52,060 bases of DNA from Rikenellaceae bacterium (GTDB taxonomy: Bacteria; Bacteroidota; Bacteroidia; Bacteroidales; Rikenellaceae), in contig SUZS01000015.1 of assembly GCA_015059785.1 (NCBI GenBank), positions 1 to 52,060 of the forward strand, read 5' to 3'. The position numbers were made by a program, and so were the translations under genes. Shown piece by piece: positions 1 to 7,935 of this stretch. Numbering within the stretch: the stretch's first letter is position 1; each line of letters opens with the position of its first letter. The notes under the pieces were generated by a model. It did no database searches. It saw only the letters and a program-made list of their open reading frames with translations, and was not told the origin of the DNA.

Positions 1-124
1 TAAAAATCCTACGGGAATTAGCATTAGGTAGTGGTGATATACTTTCATTGTCTACACTGTCTGTTGTACAGCTAACTAAAGTGTACATCAAAAACAATAC
101 AAAAAAATAGTTAAAAGTTCTCAT
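1..124 (-). CDS. Truncated lipoprotein (N-terminus only)
   Basis: The frame starts at an ATG (124..122) and runs off the left edge, so only 41 residues are visible. It opens with a short basic end, a hydrophobic stretch and a lipobox-like LVSC near residue 17-19, followed by TTDSVDNES. That is a typical lipoprotein export signal, so the product is probably anchored in the outer membrane. It lies 13 bases after a tiny ORF on the same strand. Function cannot be told from the visible part. Confidence 0.6.
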   Translation of the reverse strand, partial: MRTFNYFFVLFLMYTLVSCTTDSVDNESISPLPNANSRRIF

Positions 125-137
125 AATCTCCCCCTTT

Positions 138-284
138 CTACCATATAGGCTCACCGCCATTACCCTCTTCAAACTCCTCGTTGGTGGTGCCACCATCCAA
201 TGTCGCAGCAAAACCCTGTTCTGCTGCAAAACTTAAATACTCCAAATCTGGAGCTGTGTAAAATTTAGCACTCATAATATTCAT
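138..284 (-). CDS. Small 48-aa ORF upstream of the lipoprotein gene
   Basis: ATG at 284..282, stop TAG at 140..138, giving 48 residues (45 from a second in-frame Met at 275). It has the sequence APDLEYLSFAAEQGFAATL followed by an acidic, glycine-rich end (EEGNGGEPIW). Short peptides of this style commonly sit in front of secreted or fimbrillin-like genes in Bacteroidales; that is a general impression, not a family match. No signal peptide is evident. It precedes the truncated lipoprotein gene by 13 bases and is probably co-transcribed. Confidence 0.5.
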   Translation of the reverse strand: MNIMSAKFYTAPDLEYLSFAAEQGFAATLDGGTTNEEFEEGNGGEPIW

Positions 285-641
285 AATTTATTAGTTAGTT
301 TTGAATTTTGACCAACAAGCCAAAAAAAATTATGGATACTCATAACATAATGATGAAGAATAAGTATTACCTCCACGCATCAAACAATAAAGCCGACCTC
401 TCTGAAATATTAGTCAGTTCGCTAATTATCAAATATATTTCTGCTATTCATTTCACAACCATTCTTTGCAAATTTATAAATTTAATTTCAAAAAAACAAT
501 AGGTAGGTTATATAAAAAAAATCGATTCATTGAATAAAAAATCAATTTATAGAGCATTTTTTTTGAAACACGCTTGCTAAATAAAAAATTATAGCTAAAT
601 TTTTAATTTACACCAAAATAACAACCTAAAAACTCATATCT
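285..641. other. AT-rich intergenic stretch without a supported gene
   Basis: This is very AT-rich DNA between divergent small genes. A 64-codon frame (308..502) is open, but its composition (Ile, Asn, Lys, Leu) is what random AT-rich DNA gives. TATATTTG on the minus strand (430..437) and TAAATTTG (469..476) could be -7 boxes for the leftward genes, but no paired -33 element is convincing. Confidence 0.4.
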
Positions 642-854
642 ATGAGAATTGTTTGTATTGCTGACGCCTTTATCACTACTGAGATGATGGAGAAAGGCGT
701 ACGCCCTTACCTTCAGCAGGGCGATACTATGGAGACCTTATCAACACAGCCCGCTCTTATCTTGTTGATACAAAGGCATTTAGGCGAGCATTGCCAAAAC
801 TGCAAGCGCAAGGCCTACTGTGGCGACAAAATAGTGCGGAAAAAGAAGCGTTGA
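642..854 (+). CDS. Small hypothetical protein, 70 aa
   Basis: The frame begins with MRIVCIADAF and ends with a basic KKKR tail after a CxxC...C group (CQNCKRKAYC, residues about 52-61) that could bind a metal. The first strand loosely recalls the opening of a Rossmann fold, but the protein is far too short for one. The stop codon lies inside the left arm of a strong terminator hairpin, which supports a real transcription unit. No known family is recognised; it could also be a remnant of a larger gene. Confidence 0.45.
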   Translation: MRIVCIADAFITTEMMEKGVRPYLQQGDTMETLSTQPALILLIQRHLGEHCQNCKRKAYCGDKIVRKKKR

Positions 855-880
855 CAGAAATTTTCTGCCAACGCTTTCTA
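847..880 (+). terminator. Rho-independent terminator
   Basis: The left arm AAGCGTTG (847-854) pairs with CAACGCTT (870-877), continued by CAGAA/TTCTG across one mismatch, with a three-base loop and a T-rich tail. It overlaps the stop codon of the 70-aa gene and lies just before the stop of the vWA gene on the opposite strand, so it may serve both. Confidence 0.75.
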
Positions 881-896
881 TTTGTTCACTACCCTA

Positions 897-1526
897 CTAA
901 TCCTCATCAAAAAAGTCGCTGTTTGCCTCTTCAGCAGAGTAATCGGCCTTGGAGATACGGCTAAAGTGGCGTGCACGAGACTGGCTGAGCTTCTGGCTCA
1001 TCATCGCCGCACCAACGCTTGAGGTCTGCCAGCTCATCACATTTGTAATAGAGATAGTCGCAGCGACAGCCTCAACATCCTGATTTGCACCTATATATGC
1101 AAAGACCCAACCCTTTGCCTTCAGCTCATCAACAAGGGCCTTAATAGCCTTGCCACTATACTCCTTTGAGGCGTTCTCCTCACCGTCAGTGACAACTGTC
1201 ACAAGCACTGCGTCATTGTTTGCCACATTGCTGCGTAGTGCCGTGAGCGACATACCCATCGCATCGTAGAGCGCTGTGCAACAATTTGGCTGGTAGCTCT
1301 CATCTGTCAGCTCCTTAACCTCAGCTACGGGAACGCAGTTGTATACGGTCTTTACCTTATCGTTAAAGGTAACAAGAGTCACAAAATGCTCCTGATTAGC
1401 ATACTCATCCTGCGCGGCGCGAATGGTCTGGATAGTCTCGTTTACACTATCAATAGCCTCCTTCTTGATGCTCATCATTGAGCCACTCTCGTCAATAATA
1501 ATTAGGTTAAAAATTCTCTTCTTCAT
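897..1526 (-). CDS. von Willebrand factor type A domain protein
   Basis: 209 residues, essentially one vWA domain. The metal-ion-dependent adhesion site is visible: DESGS at residues 12-16, a Thr near residue 84 (NCCTALYDAMG) and VTDGEE with Asp about 114. The protein has no signal peptide or membrane segment, so it is probably cytoplasmic, like the TerF-type or chaperone-associated vWA proteins. The C-terminus (SRARHFSRISKADYSAEE) is polar and may be flexible. It is divergent from the NAD-binding gene at 1626. Its partner is unknown; vWA domains usually act in metal-dependent protein complexes. Confidence 0.85.
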   Translation of the reverse strand: MKKRIFNLIIIDESGSMMSIKKEAIDSVNETIQTIRAAQDEYANQEHFVTLVTFNDKVKTVYNCVPVAEVKELTDESYQPNCCTALYDAMGMSLTALRSNVANNDAVLVTVVTDGEENASKEYSGKAIKALVDELKAKGWVFAYIGANQDVEAVAATISITNVMSWQTSSVGAAMMSQKLSQSRARHFSRISKADYSAEEANSDFFDED

Positions 1527-1625
1527 AGCTTCCTATTTTTTGGTTCACATATATAGAGGAAACTAAAACGAAAATATATCAGTTATAGAAAAATTTATTA
1601 TCTTTATAGCGTAAAACTTATAGAT

Positions 1626-2255
1626 ATGAGAGTTATACTTACAGGAGCAACGGGATTTGTGGGCGAGGGTGTGCTGCTATCACTGTTACAACGAGCTGAT
1701 ATTGAGAAAGTCTTGAGCGTGAGCCGTAGGTCGTGTGAGATTAGCCATCCGAAGTTGGAGGAGTATATCGTTGCCGACTTTATGGATTTGCCCGCAAATG
1801 ACCCGAAGTTGCAGGGGTATGACGCCTGCTTCTTCTGCGCAGGCAAGAGCAATTTTGGCTTATCGCGTGAGCAGTACTACCACCTCTCATACCAGATTAC
1901 ACTTCACTTTGCAGCCGCCATTGGGGCTAATCCAAACTTCGTCTTTATCTACCTCAGCGGTGCGGGGACAAGTAGCCGCTCGCTGCAGTTCTGGGCGCGC
2001 ACAAAGGCCAAAACTGAGACCGACTTGCGAGCTGTTGGATTTAAGGCTGCTTATGGTTTCCGTCCCGCGGGTATGAAGCCCGTAAAGGGACAACGCCGAC
2101 TACAGGGGTGGGGAAAGTATCACTGGCTCTTTACCTGGATTCCAGGGTTTGCAAACACCATTGAGCAAGTGACAGAGGCAATGGTTATCTGTGCCCGTGA
2201 CGGCTACAGCAAACCAATTATTGAGGTAAGCGACATTAACAAACTAACCAAATAG
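1626..2255 (+). CDS. NAD(P)-binding epimerase/dehydratase-like protein
   Basis: 209 residues. A Rossmann nucleotide-binding motif, GATGFVG (residues 7-13), lies right at the N-terminus after a first beta strand, followed by SRR after the second strand and SGAGTSS where short-chain enzymes keep their catalytic Ser. It resembles short NAD(P)H-binding, HTATIP2/TIP30-like proteins rather than full sugar epimerases (usually above 300 residues). The substrate is unknown. It is the first of five closely spaced plus-strand genes reaching 4601, with 18 bases to the next. Confidence 0.75.
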   Translation: MRVILTGATGFVGEGVLLSLLQRADIEKVLSVSRRSCEISHPKLEEYIVADFMDLPANDPKLQGYDACFFCAGKSNFGLSREQYYHLSYQITLHFAAAIGANPNFVFIYLSGAGTSSRSLQFWARTKAKTETDLRAVGFKAAYGFRPAGMKPVKGQRRLQGWGKYHWLFTWIPGFANTIEQVTEAMVICARDGYSKPIIEVSDINKLTK

Positions 2256-2273
2256 CCACAAGTAGGCACAGCT

Positions 2274-3494
2274 ATGTATCTAAGCAACATTACAACAGAC
2301 GACGACTCTTTGCGACCACTGGTTGCGGAGGTTGACAGATATGAACATTTAGTAGCGGAACTGACAGAGCAGACAATGCAGCTCTCTACTAAAATTGCCA
2401 ATGTTGTTAAGGAGTTATCTGGCATCGGAGCACAACTATCTGTTTTAGGCAGGAAAAGCAGGCATCAAAGCGTAGACAAGGCGGGCGGGCTAATACGCAT
2501 AGGTGCTGCACTATGGGGCAAGTACAAGCAGCATAAGATAGAGCAGCGTAGAACTCAAATGGAGCAGCAACTTGAGCAGATGCGAGCCCAGATTGCCAGT
2601 CAAAAGTTAGGCTTTGCAGTAAGTCAAAGAGCGAAATTTGCGAAAACTTTAGACCTCTTCGCCGCCCTACATAGTCAGAACTCTACACGAGAGATAAATC
2701 TATCAGAGTCACCAACAGCTATATCTGGTGCTATCGGGCTATGTAAAACGAGTTTTCTGCTCTACGCCAAAGCTAAATACTTAGACCACCTATTAGCCTT
2801 TGTAATCAGCCAAATGCAGACTTGGAGCAGAGATAACAAACCAACTACTTGCAGTAAGCCCTCTTTATCTGCCGTTGTAAAGAGCTTAATCTCTACATGG
2901 GGTACTGATAGTGATATCAAGAGGCAGGTAGCACTCTGCATTACCAATCTACAGGCTCAACAGATGCCAGTATGGGTGCTTTTTATCTGTTCAGAGCCAT
3001 ATCTACTGATGAACTGTGCAGGCGTTTGTCTACCTGGAGAGGCATTAGATTGCAGCGACAACACTGCTGTTATCAAGAGTATTGACGACCAAATAAGCCG
3101 AGATTATATGGGCGAGCAGCTCTCAATTCAAACTCTTAACCCCGTTGTGGAGTCTATACTTGCAAATAACGACTACTACAAACTCTGTAAAAAGAGGGCC
3201 GAAGAGTACTCAGACACTACACTAAACTACAATTTCGGTGATATAGTGCTCTTTGTTCTACTATGGATAATATCATCGGTGTGTACTTATTTTAGCTTTG
3301 CAGCCATTCGTACTACCTACCAGACGCAGTGGTACCTAATCATCTGTTTGACTATCATAGTGCTTATACTATGCAGCACCCTATACTTCAAGCTACTATC
3401 GCCGTTAAGGAGATACAGAAATCATATGGAGCGGTGCATGCACAACGATATTGAACAACAAAGGAAAATGAACAAAAAGTTTAACACAATATAG
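2274..3494 (+). CDS. Hypothetical coiled-coil membrane protein, 406 aa
   Basis: No known family is recognised. Residues 15-60 and 80-125 are heptad-like and charged (for example EQRRTQMEQQLEQMRAQ), suggesting coiled coil. A central region of about 220 residues is mixed. Two hydrophobic helices lie near the C-terminus, roughly residues 322-341 and 350-372, with a short hydrophilic end. There is no N-terminal signal, so it is probably an inner-membrane protein with a large cytoplasmic N-terminal part. Three more cluster genes follow within 110 bases of each other, implying a joint function. Confidence 0.75.
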   Translation: MYLSNITTDDDSLRPLVAEVDRYEHLVAELTEQTMQLSTKIANVVKELSGIGAQLSVLGRKSRHQSVDKAGGLIRIGAALWGKYKQHKIEQRRTQMEQQLEQMRAQIASQKLGFAVSQRAKFAKTLDLFAALHSQNSTREINLSESPTAISGAIGLCKTSFLLYAKAKYLDHLLAFVISQMQTWSRDNKPTTCSKPSLSAVVKSLISTWGTDSDIKRQVALCITNLQAQQMPVWVLFICSEPYLLMNCAGVCLPGEALDCSDNTAVIKSIDDQISRDYMGEQLSIQTLNPVVESILANNDYYKLCKKRAEEYSDTTLNYNFGDIVLFVLLWIISSVCTYFSFAAIRTTYQTQWYLIICLTIIVLILCSTLYFKLLSPLRRYRNHMERCMHNDIEQQRKMNKKFNTI

Positions 3495-3503
3495 TAATTA
3501 GCT

Positions 3504-3905
3504 ATGGACAACTACTCAAACCTTCCAGCACCGCAAGAGCCAAACACCGAGCAAGTAGGCCTAACAGACGAGCAAATTATCCAACAGATAAATGAGATAG
3601 GTAACAAGATTGTCTACGTGGCAAATAACATTGCCACAATACATAAAGAGATTCATCAGATGGATTTGCAGTTTGAGGCATATATCGCCTCGCTCAATAA
3701 CGACATTGAGAAGCGCAAACTCAATATTCCAGTAGTCTCTAAGCAACTTGACTCGCTCAATAGTATGATGAGCCGTATATTAGACAAAGTACTCGACATG
3801 GATGTCACTACCCCAATGGAGATGGAGCATAAGATGCGAATGATGGAGATTATTGACAAGTACCTGAACCAGATTAGCAACCTTACAATGCGACTGCTAC
3901 TATGA
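3504..3905 (+). CDS. Hypothetical coiled-coil protein, 133 aa
   Basis: A mostly alpha-helical, charged soluble protein with long heptad-like stretches (residues 22-75 and 85-130) and no signal peptide. It starts 10 bases after the preceding gene stops, and its stop codon overlaps the ATG of the next small gene (ATGA at 3902-3905), indicating translational coupling. It may pair with the 406-residue coiled-coil protein. No family is recognised. Confidence 0.7.
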   Translation: MDNYSNLPAPQEPNTEQVGLTDEQIIQQINEIGNKIVYVANNIATIHKEIHQMDLQFEAYIASLNNDIEKRKLNIPVVSKQLDSLNSMMSRILDKVLDMDVTTPMEMEHKMRMMEIIDKYLNQISNLTMRLLL

Positions 3906-4021
3906 GCAACTACAGTGACTTTTTACAACAGCGTAAACGACAAATTTACCACATTGCGATAACAATCTTATCAGCAACAGCCGTTACCGCAGTCATAATT
4001 TTGATAAGTAAAGTAGCTTGA
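3902..4021 (+). CDS. 39-aa single-pass membrane peptide
   Basis: A short frame between two clear genes: ATG at 3902 overlaps the previous stop in ATGA, and TGA at 4019-4021 is followed by one base before the next ATG at 4023. The product has a polar N-terminus (SNYSDFLQQRKRQIYH) followed by one hydrophobic helix with a Lys near the end. The tight packing between its neighbours is the main evidence that it is translated. Its role is unknown. Confidence 0.6.
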   Translation: MSNYSDFLQQRKRQIYHIAITILSATAVTAVIILISKVA

Positions 4022-4022
4022 T

Positions 4023-4601
4023 ATGGCATTAAAAACGGATATTGTAAAACGAGCTAATCGCCGCAAGAGAATAAAGAATTTTTTTGCGACAATAAAGGGG
4101 CGTATAGAGTCTCACAATAAGTCCCGCAAACAAGACAGAGCCGAGCGACTTAAAAACTCGACCTCTTTTGCCATTCTTAAGGGCACAAGAAGGGTTATGG
4201 ATGATCTGATTTTTGGTATCGGATTAGACCCGTTCTTAGGCTTTCTGCCTGCAGGTACGGGGGATATAATCTCATCTATCACCGCCCTACCGAGCATATA
4301 TGTGAGCCTTTTCAAAGTGCGCTCTATCCCGCTTACACTTGCAGTTATTAAGAATATGCTTGTCGATATGCTTGTCGGAGCAATTCCTATGCTTGGCAAT
4401 ATCCTCGACTTCTTCTACAGAAGCCACCACAAGAATTACCAACTTATTGTAGACTATATTGAGGGCGACAAGCAGACTATAGAAGAGGTAAATCGTGACG
4501 CGTGGTTTATGGCCATACTCATCCTGATAATCAGCATAATAATTTACTTTGTCATTAAGCTGTTATCAATGTTCTGGGATTGGATTGTAGGGCTATTTTA
4601 G
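4023..4601 (+). CDS. DUF4112 domain membrane protein
   Basis: 192 residues. The middle matches the DUF4112 pattern: LIFGIGLDPFLGFLPAGTGD-type start (residues about 61-82), a hydrophobic segment, then VGAIPMLGNILDFFYRSH. A last transmembrane helix lies at about residues 160-185. The N-terminal 45 residues are strongly basic. The family has no established function. It is the last gene of the five-gene cluster, and its stop overlaps the convergent HAD gene stop by four bases. Confidence 0.85.
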   Translation: MALKTDIVKRANRRKRIKNFFATIKGRIESHNKSRKQDRAERLKNSTSFAILKGTRRVMDDLIFGIGLDPFLGFLPAGTGDIISSITALPSIYVSLFKVRSIPLTLAVIKNMLVDMLVGAIPMLGNILDFFYRSHHKNYQLIVDYIEGDKQTIEEVNRDAWFMAILILIISIIIYFVIKLLSMFWDWIVGLF

Positions 4602-5377
4602 TTATTAAATAGCCCTAAAGCCTCACAAGCGTTGTATATTCCATCTTTATCGACATCCGTTGTGATGTAGTCTGCACGCTGTTTAAGCTCGTCAATAGCA
4701 TTACCCATAGCCACCTTCGTCCAGCCATCAACGAACATAGACAAATCGTTTGCTGCATCGCCAAAGACAACCACATCGCTTGTTTCCGCTCCAAAGTAGT
4801 CCATAATGCGACGAATACCAAATGCCTTGTCCGACGGCTCAACAAAGATATACTCCTTCAGAAAGCGACCCCACGGTACACTTTTTAGGCTCTCAAGCGT
4901 ATACTCCGTAGGCTCATAGCAGGCGATGTAGGCCTTGTAAATCTTATCGTAGTTGGCAGGATCAAGGCCCTCAACAACCTCAGTCTGCATATAGACATCG
5001 TTTGTAAAGTCCTGAAAACGACTATCTGGAGCACTGCGCACCACGGAGTTATCTACCTGCAACGCCCACGGAATATTCTTGGCCTTGCACTCGTCAATAA
5101 CACGAATAACATCCTGCTTATTTAGCGGAGTGATATCTACCAGCTCGCCATTTATTGTTACGCCATAGCCGCCATCGCTCACCATATTCTCAAAACCCAA
5201 CTCGTGCATATAACCCAGCGCCATCGCCTGCGAGCGACCCGTTGCAATAGCCAGAAAATGTCCCGCCTCGCGCAACTTCTCAAGGGCAACTTTCGCTGAC
5301 TCAGGCACATAGGTCTTGTTATACCCACCCGCCACCAGAGTGCCATCTATATCAAAAAATATATACTTTCGCTTCAT
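4598..5377 (-). CDS. Cof-type HAD-IIB phosphatase
   Basis: 259 residues from the ATG at 5377. It shows HAD motif I DIDGT with the nucleophile Asp at residue 9 and the acid/base Asp at 11, the Cof-type Thr motif (AIATGRS), and the last motif GDAANDLSMF with two acidic residues. Cof-type enzymes dephosphorylate small metabolites such as sugar phosphates or flavin precursors; the substrate here is unknown. An in-frame upstream TTG is ruled out because the -7 box TATCTTTG (5393-5400) covers it, leaving a leader of about ten bases. Confidence 0.9.
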   Translation of the reverse strand: MKRKYIFFDIDGTLVAGGYNKTYVPESAKVALEKLREAGHFLAIATGRSQAMALGYMHELGFENMVSDGGYGVTINGELVDITPLNKQDVIRVIDECKAKNIPWALQVDNSVVRSAPDSRFQDFTNDVYMQTEVVEGLDPANYDKIYKAYIACYEPTEYTLESLKSVPWGRFLKEYIFVEPSDKAFGIRRIMDYFGAETSDVVVFGDAANDLSMFVDGWTKVAMGNAIDELKQRADYITTDVDKDGIYNACEALGLFNN

Positions 5378-5392
5378 ACGCCATATTTTCCA

Positions 5393-5400
5393 CAAAGATA
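5393..5400 (-). promoter_or_regulatory. -7 box of the HAD gene
   Basis: TATCTTTG on the minus strand matches the Bacteroidales TAnnTTTG consensus. Transcription should begin near 5387, which fixes the translation start at 5377. Confidence 0.65.
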
Positions 5401-5416
5401 GGGAATTTTTGTTAAA

Positions 5417-5458
5417 TAGCTATTGGCTATTAGCCATTGGCCATTAGCTATTGGTTAA
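5417..5458. repeat. TAGCYATTGGC-type short repeat cluster
   Basis: Successive units such as TAGCTATTGGCTATTAGCC and TTGGCCATTAGCTATTGG form an imperfect palindrome. The same words recur at 16647-16669, 26942-27018 and 28902-28972, always between genes. Confidence 0.65.
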
Positions 5459-5490
5459 CGCTCGGCACAGTTCAATTAGAGTACCTCCCC

Positions 5491-5618
5491 ATTTTGTTGT
5501 CAAAATGCGGCAGATGTAACGCTCGGCAAAAATACCCGCGAAGGGACATACTATGCGTATTTCCCTTTGCGGGTACTTTTTGTTAGCGGCAGCAGGTGCC
5601 GTATTTTCACAACAAAAT
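5491..5618. repeat. 128-bp palindromic element, copy 1
   Basis: Bounded by ATTTTGTTGTCA (5491) and TCACAACAAAAT (ends 5618); the terminal inverted repeat extends about 22 bases with two mismatches. Inside is a 14-bp stem (5533-5546 with 5562-5575) followed by CTTTTTG on the plus strand and TATTTTTG on the minus strand. The element ends five bases from the ppa stop, so it probably also terminates ppa. It has exactly the same length and layout as copy 2 although the stems differ in sequence. Confidence 0.75.
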
Positions 5619-5622
5619 AAAA

Positions 5623-6300
5623 TTAGACGTGGCGAAGTATCTCGTCCAACCCATCAAAATGACACTTATAATCCTCAAGAGAGCGGTTGATAATCTCCTG
5701 AGCCTCCTCACGACCGTAGACATCAACGATTTCTACCTTCTTTGCCTTATCGCTGTCTGGCATATCCTTGTAGGTGAGGAAGTAGTGCTTCAGACGGTTT
5801 ACAACGCCCTTTGGCAGTTCAGTAATGTCGTTGTAGCTGCTGTAGGTCACATCGTGAGTAAGGACTGCGATAATCTTGTCGTCAGCCTCATTGCCATCAA
5901 GCATACGGAAGCCACCTATAGGCTTGACCTCACAGATGATATCTCCGTGAACAATGTCGCGCTCAGTAAGCACACAGATATCCAGCGGGTCGCCGTCACC
6001 AACGATGTCTGTACGACTGCTCTGCTGCATACAGTACTCTGCCACCTTATCTCCACAGAAGCTCTGCGGCACAAAACCATAGAGCGCAGGGACCACATTT
6101 GAGTACTTCTGCGGGCGGTCAATCTTCAGATAACCACTAACCTTGTCCAGCTCGTACTTAACAGTATCTGTCGGCACCATCTCAATAAAGGCGGTAATTA
6201 CATCGGGTGCAGCATCGCCCACCTCAATACCGTGCCAAGGGTGCGACTTATAACGCAAACCCATCAGTCGCGCAATAGGATCATTGATTTTATTTCCCAT
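5623..6300 (-). CDS. ppa: Inorganic pyrophosphatase (family I)
   Basis: 225 residues from the ATG at 6300. It hydrolyses pyrophosphate to two phosphates in the cytoplasm, pulling biosynthetic reactions forward. The signature GDGDPLD lies at residues 101-107 with the metal-binding aspartates, and YGFVPQSF and KPIG are family landmarks. The length is at the long end for family I. A GTG eight codons upstream is excluded because the -7 box TATTTTTG (6322-6329) overlaps it. Its 3' end abuts palindromic repeat copy 1. Confidence 0.93.
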   Translation of the reverse strand: MGNKINDPIARLMGLRYKSHPWHGIEVGDAAPDVITAFIEMVPTDTVKYELDKVSGYLKIDRPQKYSNVVPALYGFVPQSFCGDKVAEYCMQQSSRTDIVGDGDPLDICVLTERDIVHGDIICEVKPIGGFRMLDGNEADDKIIAVLTHDVTYSSYNDITELPKGVVNRLKHYFLTYKDMPDSDKAKKVEIVDVYGREEAQEIINRSLEDYKCHFDGLDEILRHV

Positions 6301-6321
6301 ACCATTGTTGTATTTAATACA

Positions 6322-6329
6322 CAAAAATA
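6322..6329 (-). promoter_or_regulatory. -7 box of ppa
   Basis: TATTTTTG on the minus strand, 22 bases before the chosen ATG, matches TAnnTTTG. Confidence 0.6.
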
Positions 6330-6435
6330 AAAACTTTTTGTCAGAATAGCAAGAAAGCGCAGGAAAAAACGCAGAGTACAGAGCAAAGTGAATTTAAGGA
6401 AATTAAAGAAATTAGTGATATTAGAGTGCCGACTT

Positions 6436-6563
6436 ATTTTGTTGTCAGAGTGTGTCAGATACGGTGCATCGTGCAAAAAATCAGTGGCGGATAGTACTAA
6501 AACGTACAGCCGCCACTGGTTTTTAAGGGGTGTGCCGTAGGTGGCACACTATCACGACAAAAT
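6436..6563. repeat. 128-bp palindromic element, copy 2
   Basis: Starts ATTTTGTTGTCA, ends TCACGACAAAAT, and is 128 bp like copy 1. The terminal inverted repeat can be followed for about 33 bases with some mismatches. The central hairpin pairs TCAGTGGCGG (6481-6490) with CCGCCACTGG (6510-6519) and has an inner GTAC/GTAC helix; a second hairpin GTGTGCC/GGCACAC follows. It lies 12 bases past the stop of the TPR gene and probably terminates the gyrA operon. Confidence 0.75.
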
Positions 6564-6575
6564 TAAAATCGGTTT

Positions 6576-7919
6576 TTACTCAAGGCCCTTAAGCTTCTTG
6601 TACTCAGCATTATACTTATTGTACTTATCCATTACACCTGGCTCCTCGCGGAGAAGGAAGCAAACCTCCTTAAGAATCTGTGCGCAGTCAACATTCTGTG
6701 GGTTGAGCTCGTGTGCCTTCTCAAGGTAAGGGATAGACTCCATATATACTGAACGAACCTTCTTACGCTCTGCCATATACTCCTCCTGGCTTGTGAAAGA
6801 GTCAAGTTTCTGGTTGAACAGGCGATTCTCGTGCTCCGCCTTCTCTACATAGAAGTAGCCGATATAGAAGTTAGTGTCATAGTCATTTGGCTTCAGAGCG
6901 TCAATCTTCTTGAATGAAGTGATACACTCGTCAAAGTTCTTAAGTTTGTAGAACACACGGCCACGACCGAACCAAAGGTCTGGGTTATCTGGAGTCTCAG
7001 CAAGGAACTTATCAATCATCTCAACGAGCTCTGCAGGGTCACCTACGCCCTCCTCTGCAGTGTAGAGAGACATAAGACCGTCAAGAATCTTGTCGTTCTT
7101 TGGGAACTTCTCAATACCCTCAAGAAGGATATTCTTTGCCTTTACAAGGTTCTCCTTGTTATCCTCACGCTGGCCATAATAGCAGTGGAAGAGGTAGTAG
7201 TAGAGGTTACCAGTCTCGTCTACATAACCAAGCTCACGAGCCTTGTTAAGGTAGTTCTCACCGTCAATAAAATACTGCTTGTTCTCAGCGCCGAGGAATG
7301 CAGACATCTGACCAGCGAAGAAGTAGTACTTAGGGTCTACCTGGCTGTAAATCTTATTCTCCTGGAGCTTTGCTGCCTTAACAAAAGCGTCAATAGCAAC
7401 AGCGTAGTTAGGGATAAATGTGCTAATCTCACCGAGCTGTGAGTAGTAGTTGATAGTAAGGTCAAGAAGTGGCTTAACCTTTGCATCAGCCTTTGCATCA
7501 AGCTCCTGAGCCTTTGCTACAGCCTCAACAAGAACATCAAAGATACCCTCCTTAATCTCACGAGTCTGCTCCCAAGCAGCTACGCGGTTCTCGCTCATAT
7601 AAACCTTTACCCAAGGGTAAACCCAAATCTGACGGCCCTGCTCGTCAGCAACAGTCTCTGTAGGCTCACCCATAGTGTAACGCAAGAATGTTGCGTCAAG
7701 AGATGTTGAAAGCGCCTTTGTAGGCTCCATAAGTGCATCAGCGTAAACCTTTGCGCGGTTTACCCATACTGAAGCCTTTGCAGACTTCTTAGCATCCTTA
7801 ACCTCTGCATCACTCTTAGTAAGCTTTGCAAGAGTTGCATCTTCGTTGATTTTCTGTGCAGTAGCAGTTGGCACAATCAAAGCCATAGCAGCTGCTACCA
7901 TCAAGATAAACTTTTTCAT
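6576..7919 (-). CDS. Secreted tetratricopeptide repeat protein
   Basis: 447 residues from the ATG at 7919. A clear signal peptide (MKKFILMVAAAMALIVPTA, cleavage near ATAQ) precedes alpha-helical repeats. TPR-like pairs are visible around residues 160-200, 225-275, 285-345 and 380-420 (for example PDLWFGRGRVFYKLKNFDEC). It is probably periplasmic, acting as a protein-interaction scaffold; the partner is unknown. The upstream in-frame start would overlap the end of gyrA; the chosen one leaves 16 bases, so the two genes are likely co-transcribed. Confidence 0.85.
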   Translation of the reverse strand: MKKFILMVAAAMALIVPTATAQKINEDATLAKLTKSDAEVKDAKKSAKASVWVNRAKVYADALMEPTKALSTSLDATFLRYTMGEPTETVADEQGRQIWVYPWVKVYMSENRVAAWEQTREIKEGIFDVLVEAVAKAQELDAKADAKVKPLLDLTINYYSQLGEISTFIPNYAVAIDAFVKAAKLQENKIYSQVDPKYYFFAGQMSAFLGAENKQYFIDGENYLNKARELGYVDETGNLYYYLFHCYYGQREDNKENLVKAKNILLEGIEKFPKNDKILDGLMSLYTAEEGVGDPAELVEMIDKFLAETPDNPDLWFGRGRVFYKLKNFDECITSFKKIDALKPNDYDTNFYIGYFYVEKAEHENRLFNQKLDSFTSQEEYMAERKKVRSVYMESIPYLEKAHELNPQNVDCAQILKEVCFLLREEPGVMDKYNKYNAEYKKLKGLE

Positions 7920-7935
7920 AATATTAAAATTTGGT

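Noticed and set aside
308..502. 64-codon frame in AT-rich DNA
   Set aside because: Low-complexity Ile/Asn/Lys/Leu composition, no promoter or conserved feature.
5596..6102. 168-codon plus-strand frame over ppa
   Set aside because: Opposite the pyrophosphatase signature; no ribosome site or family.
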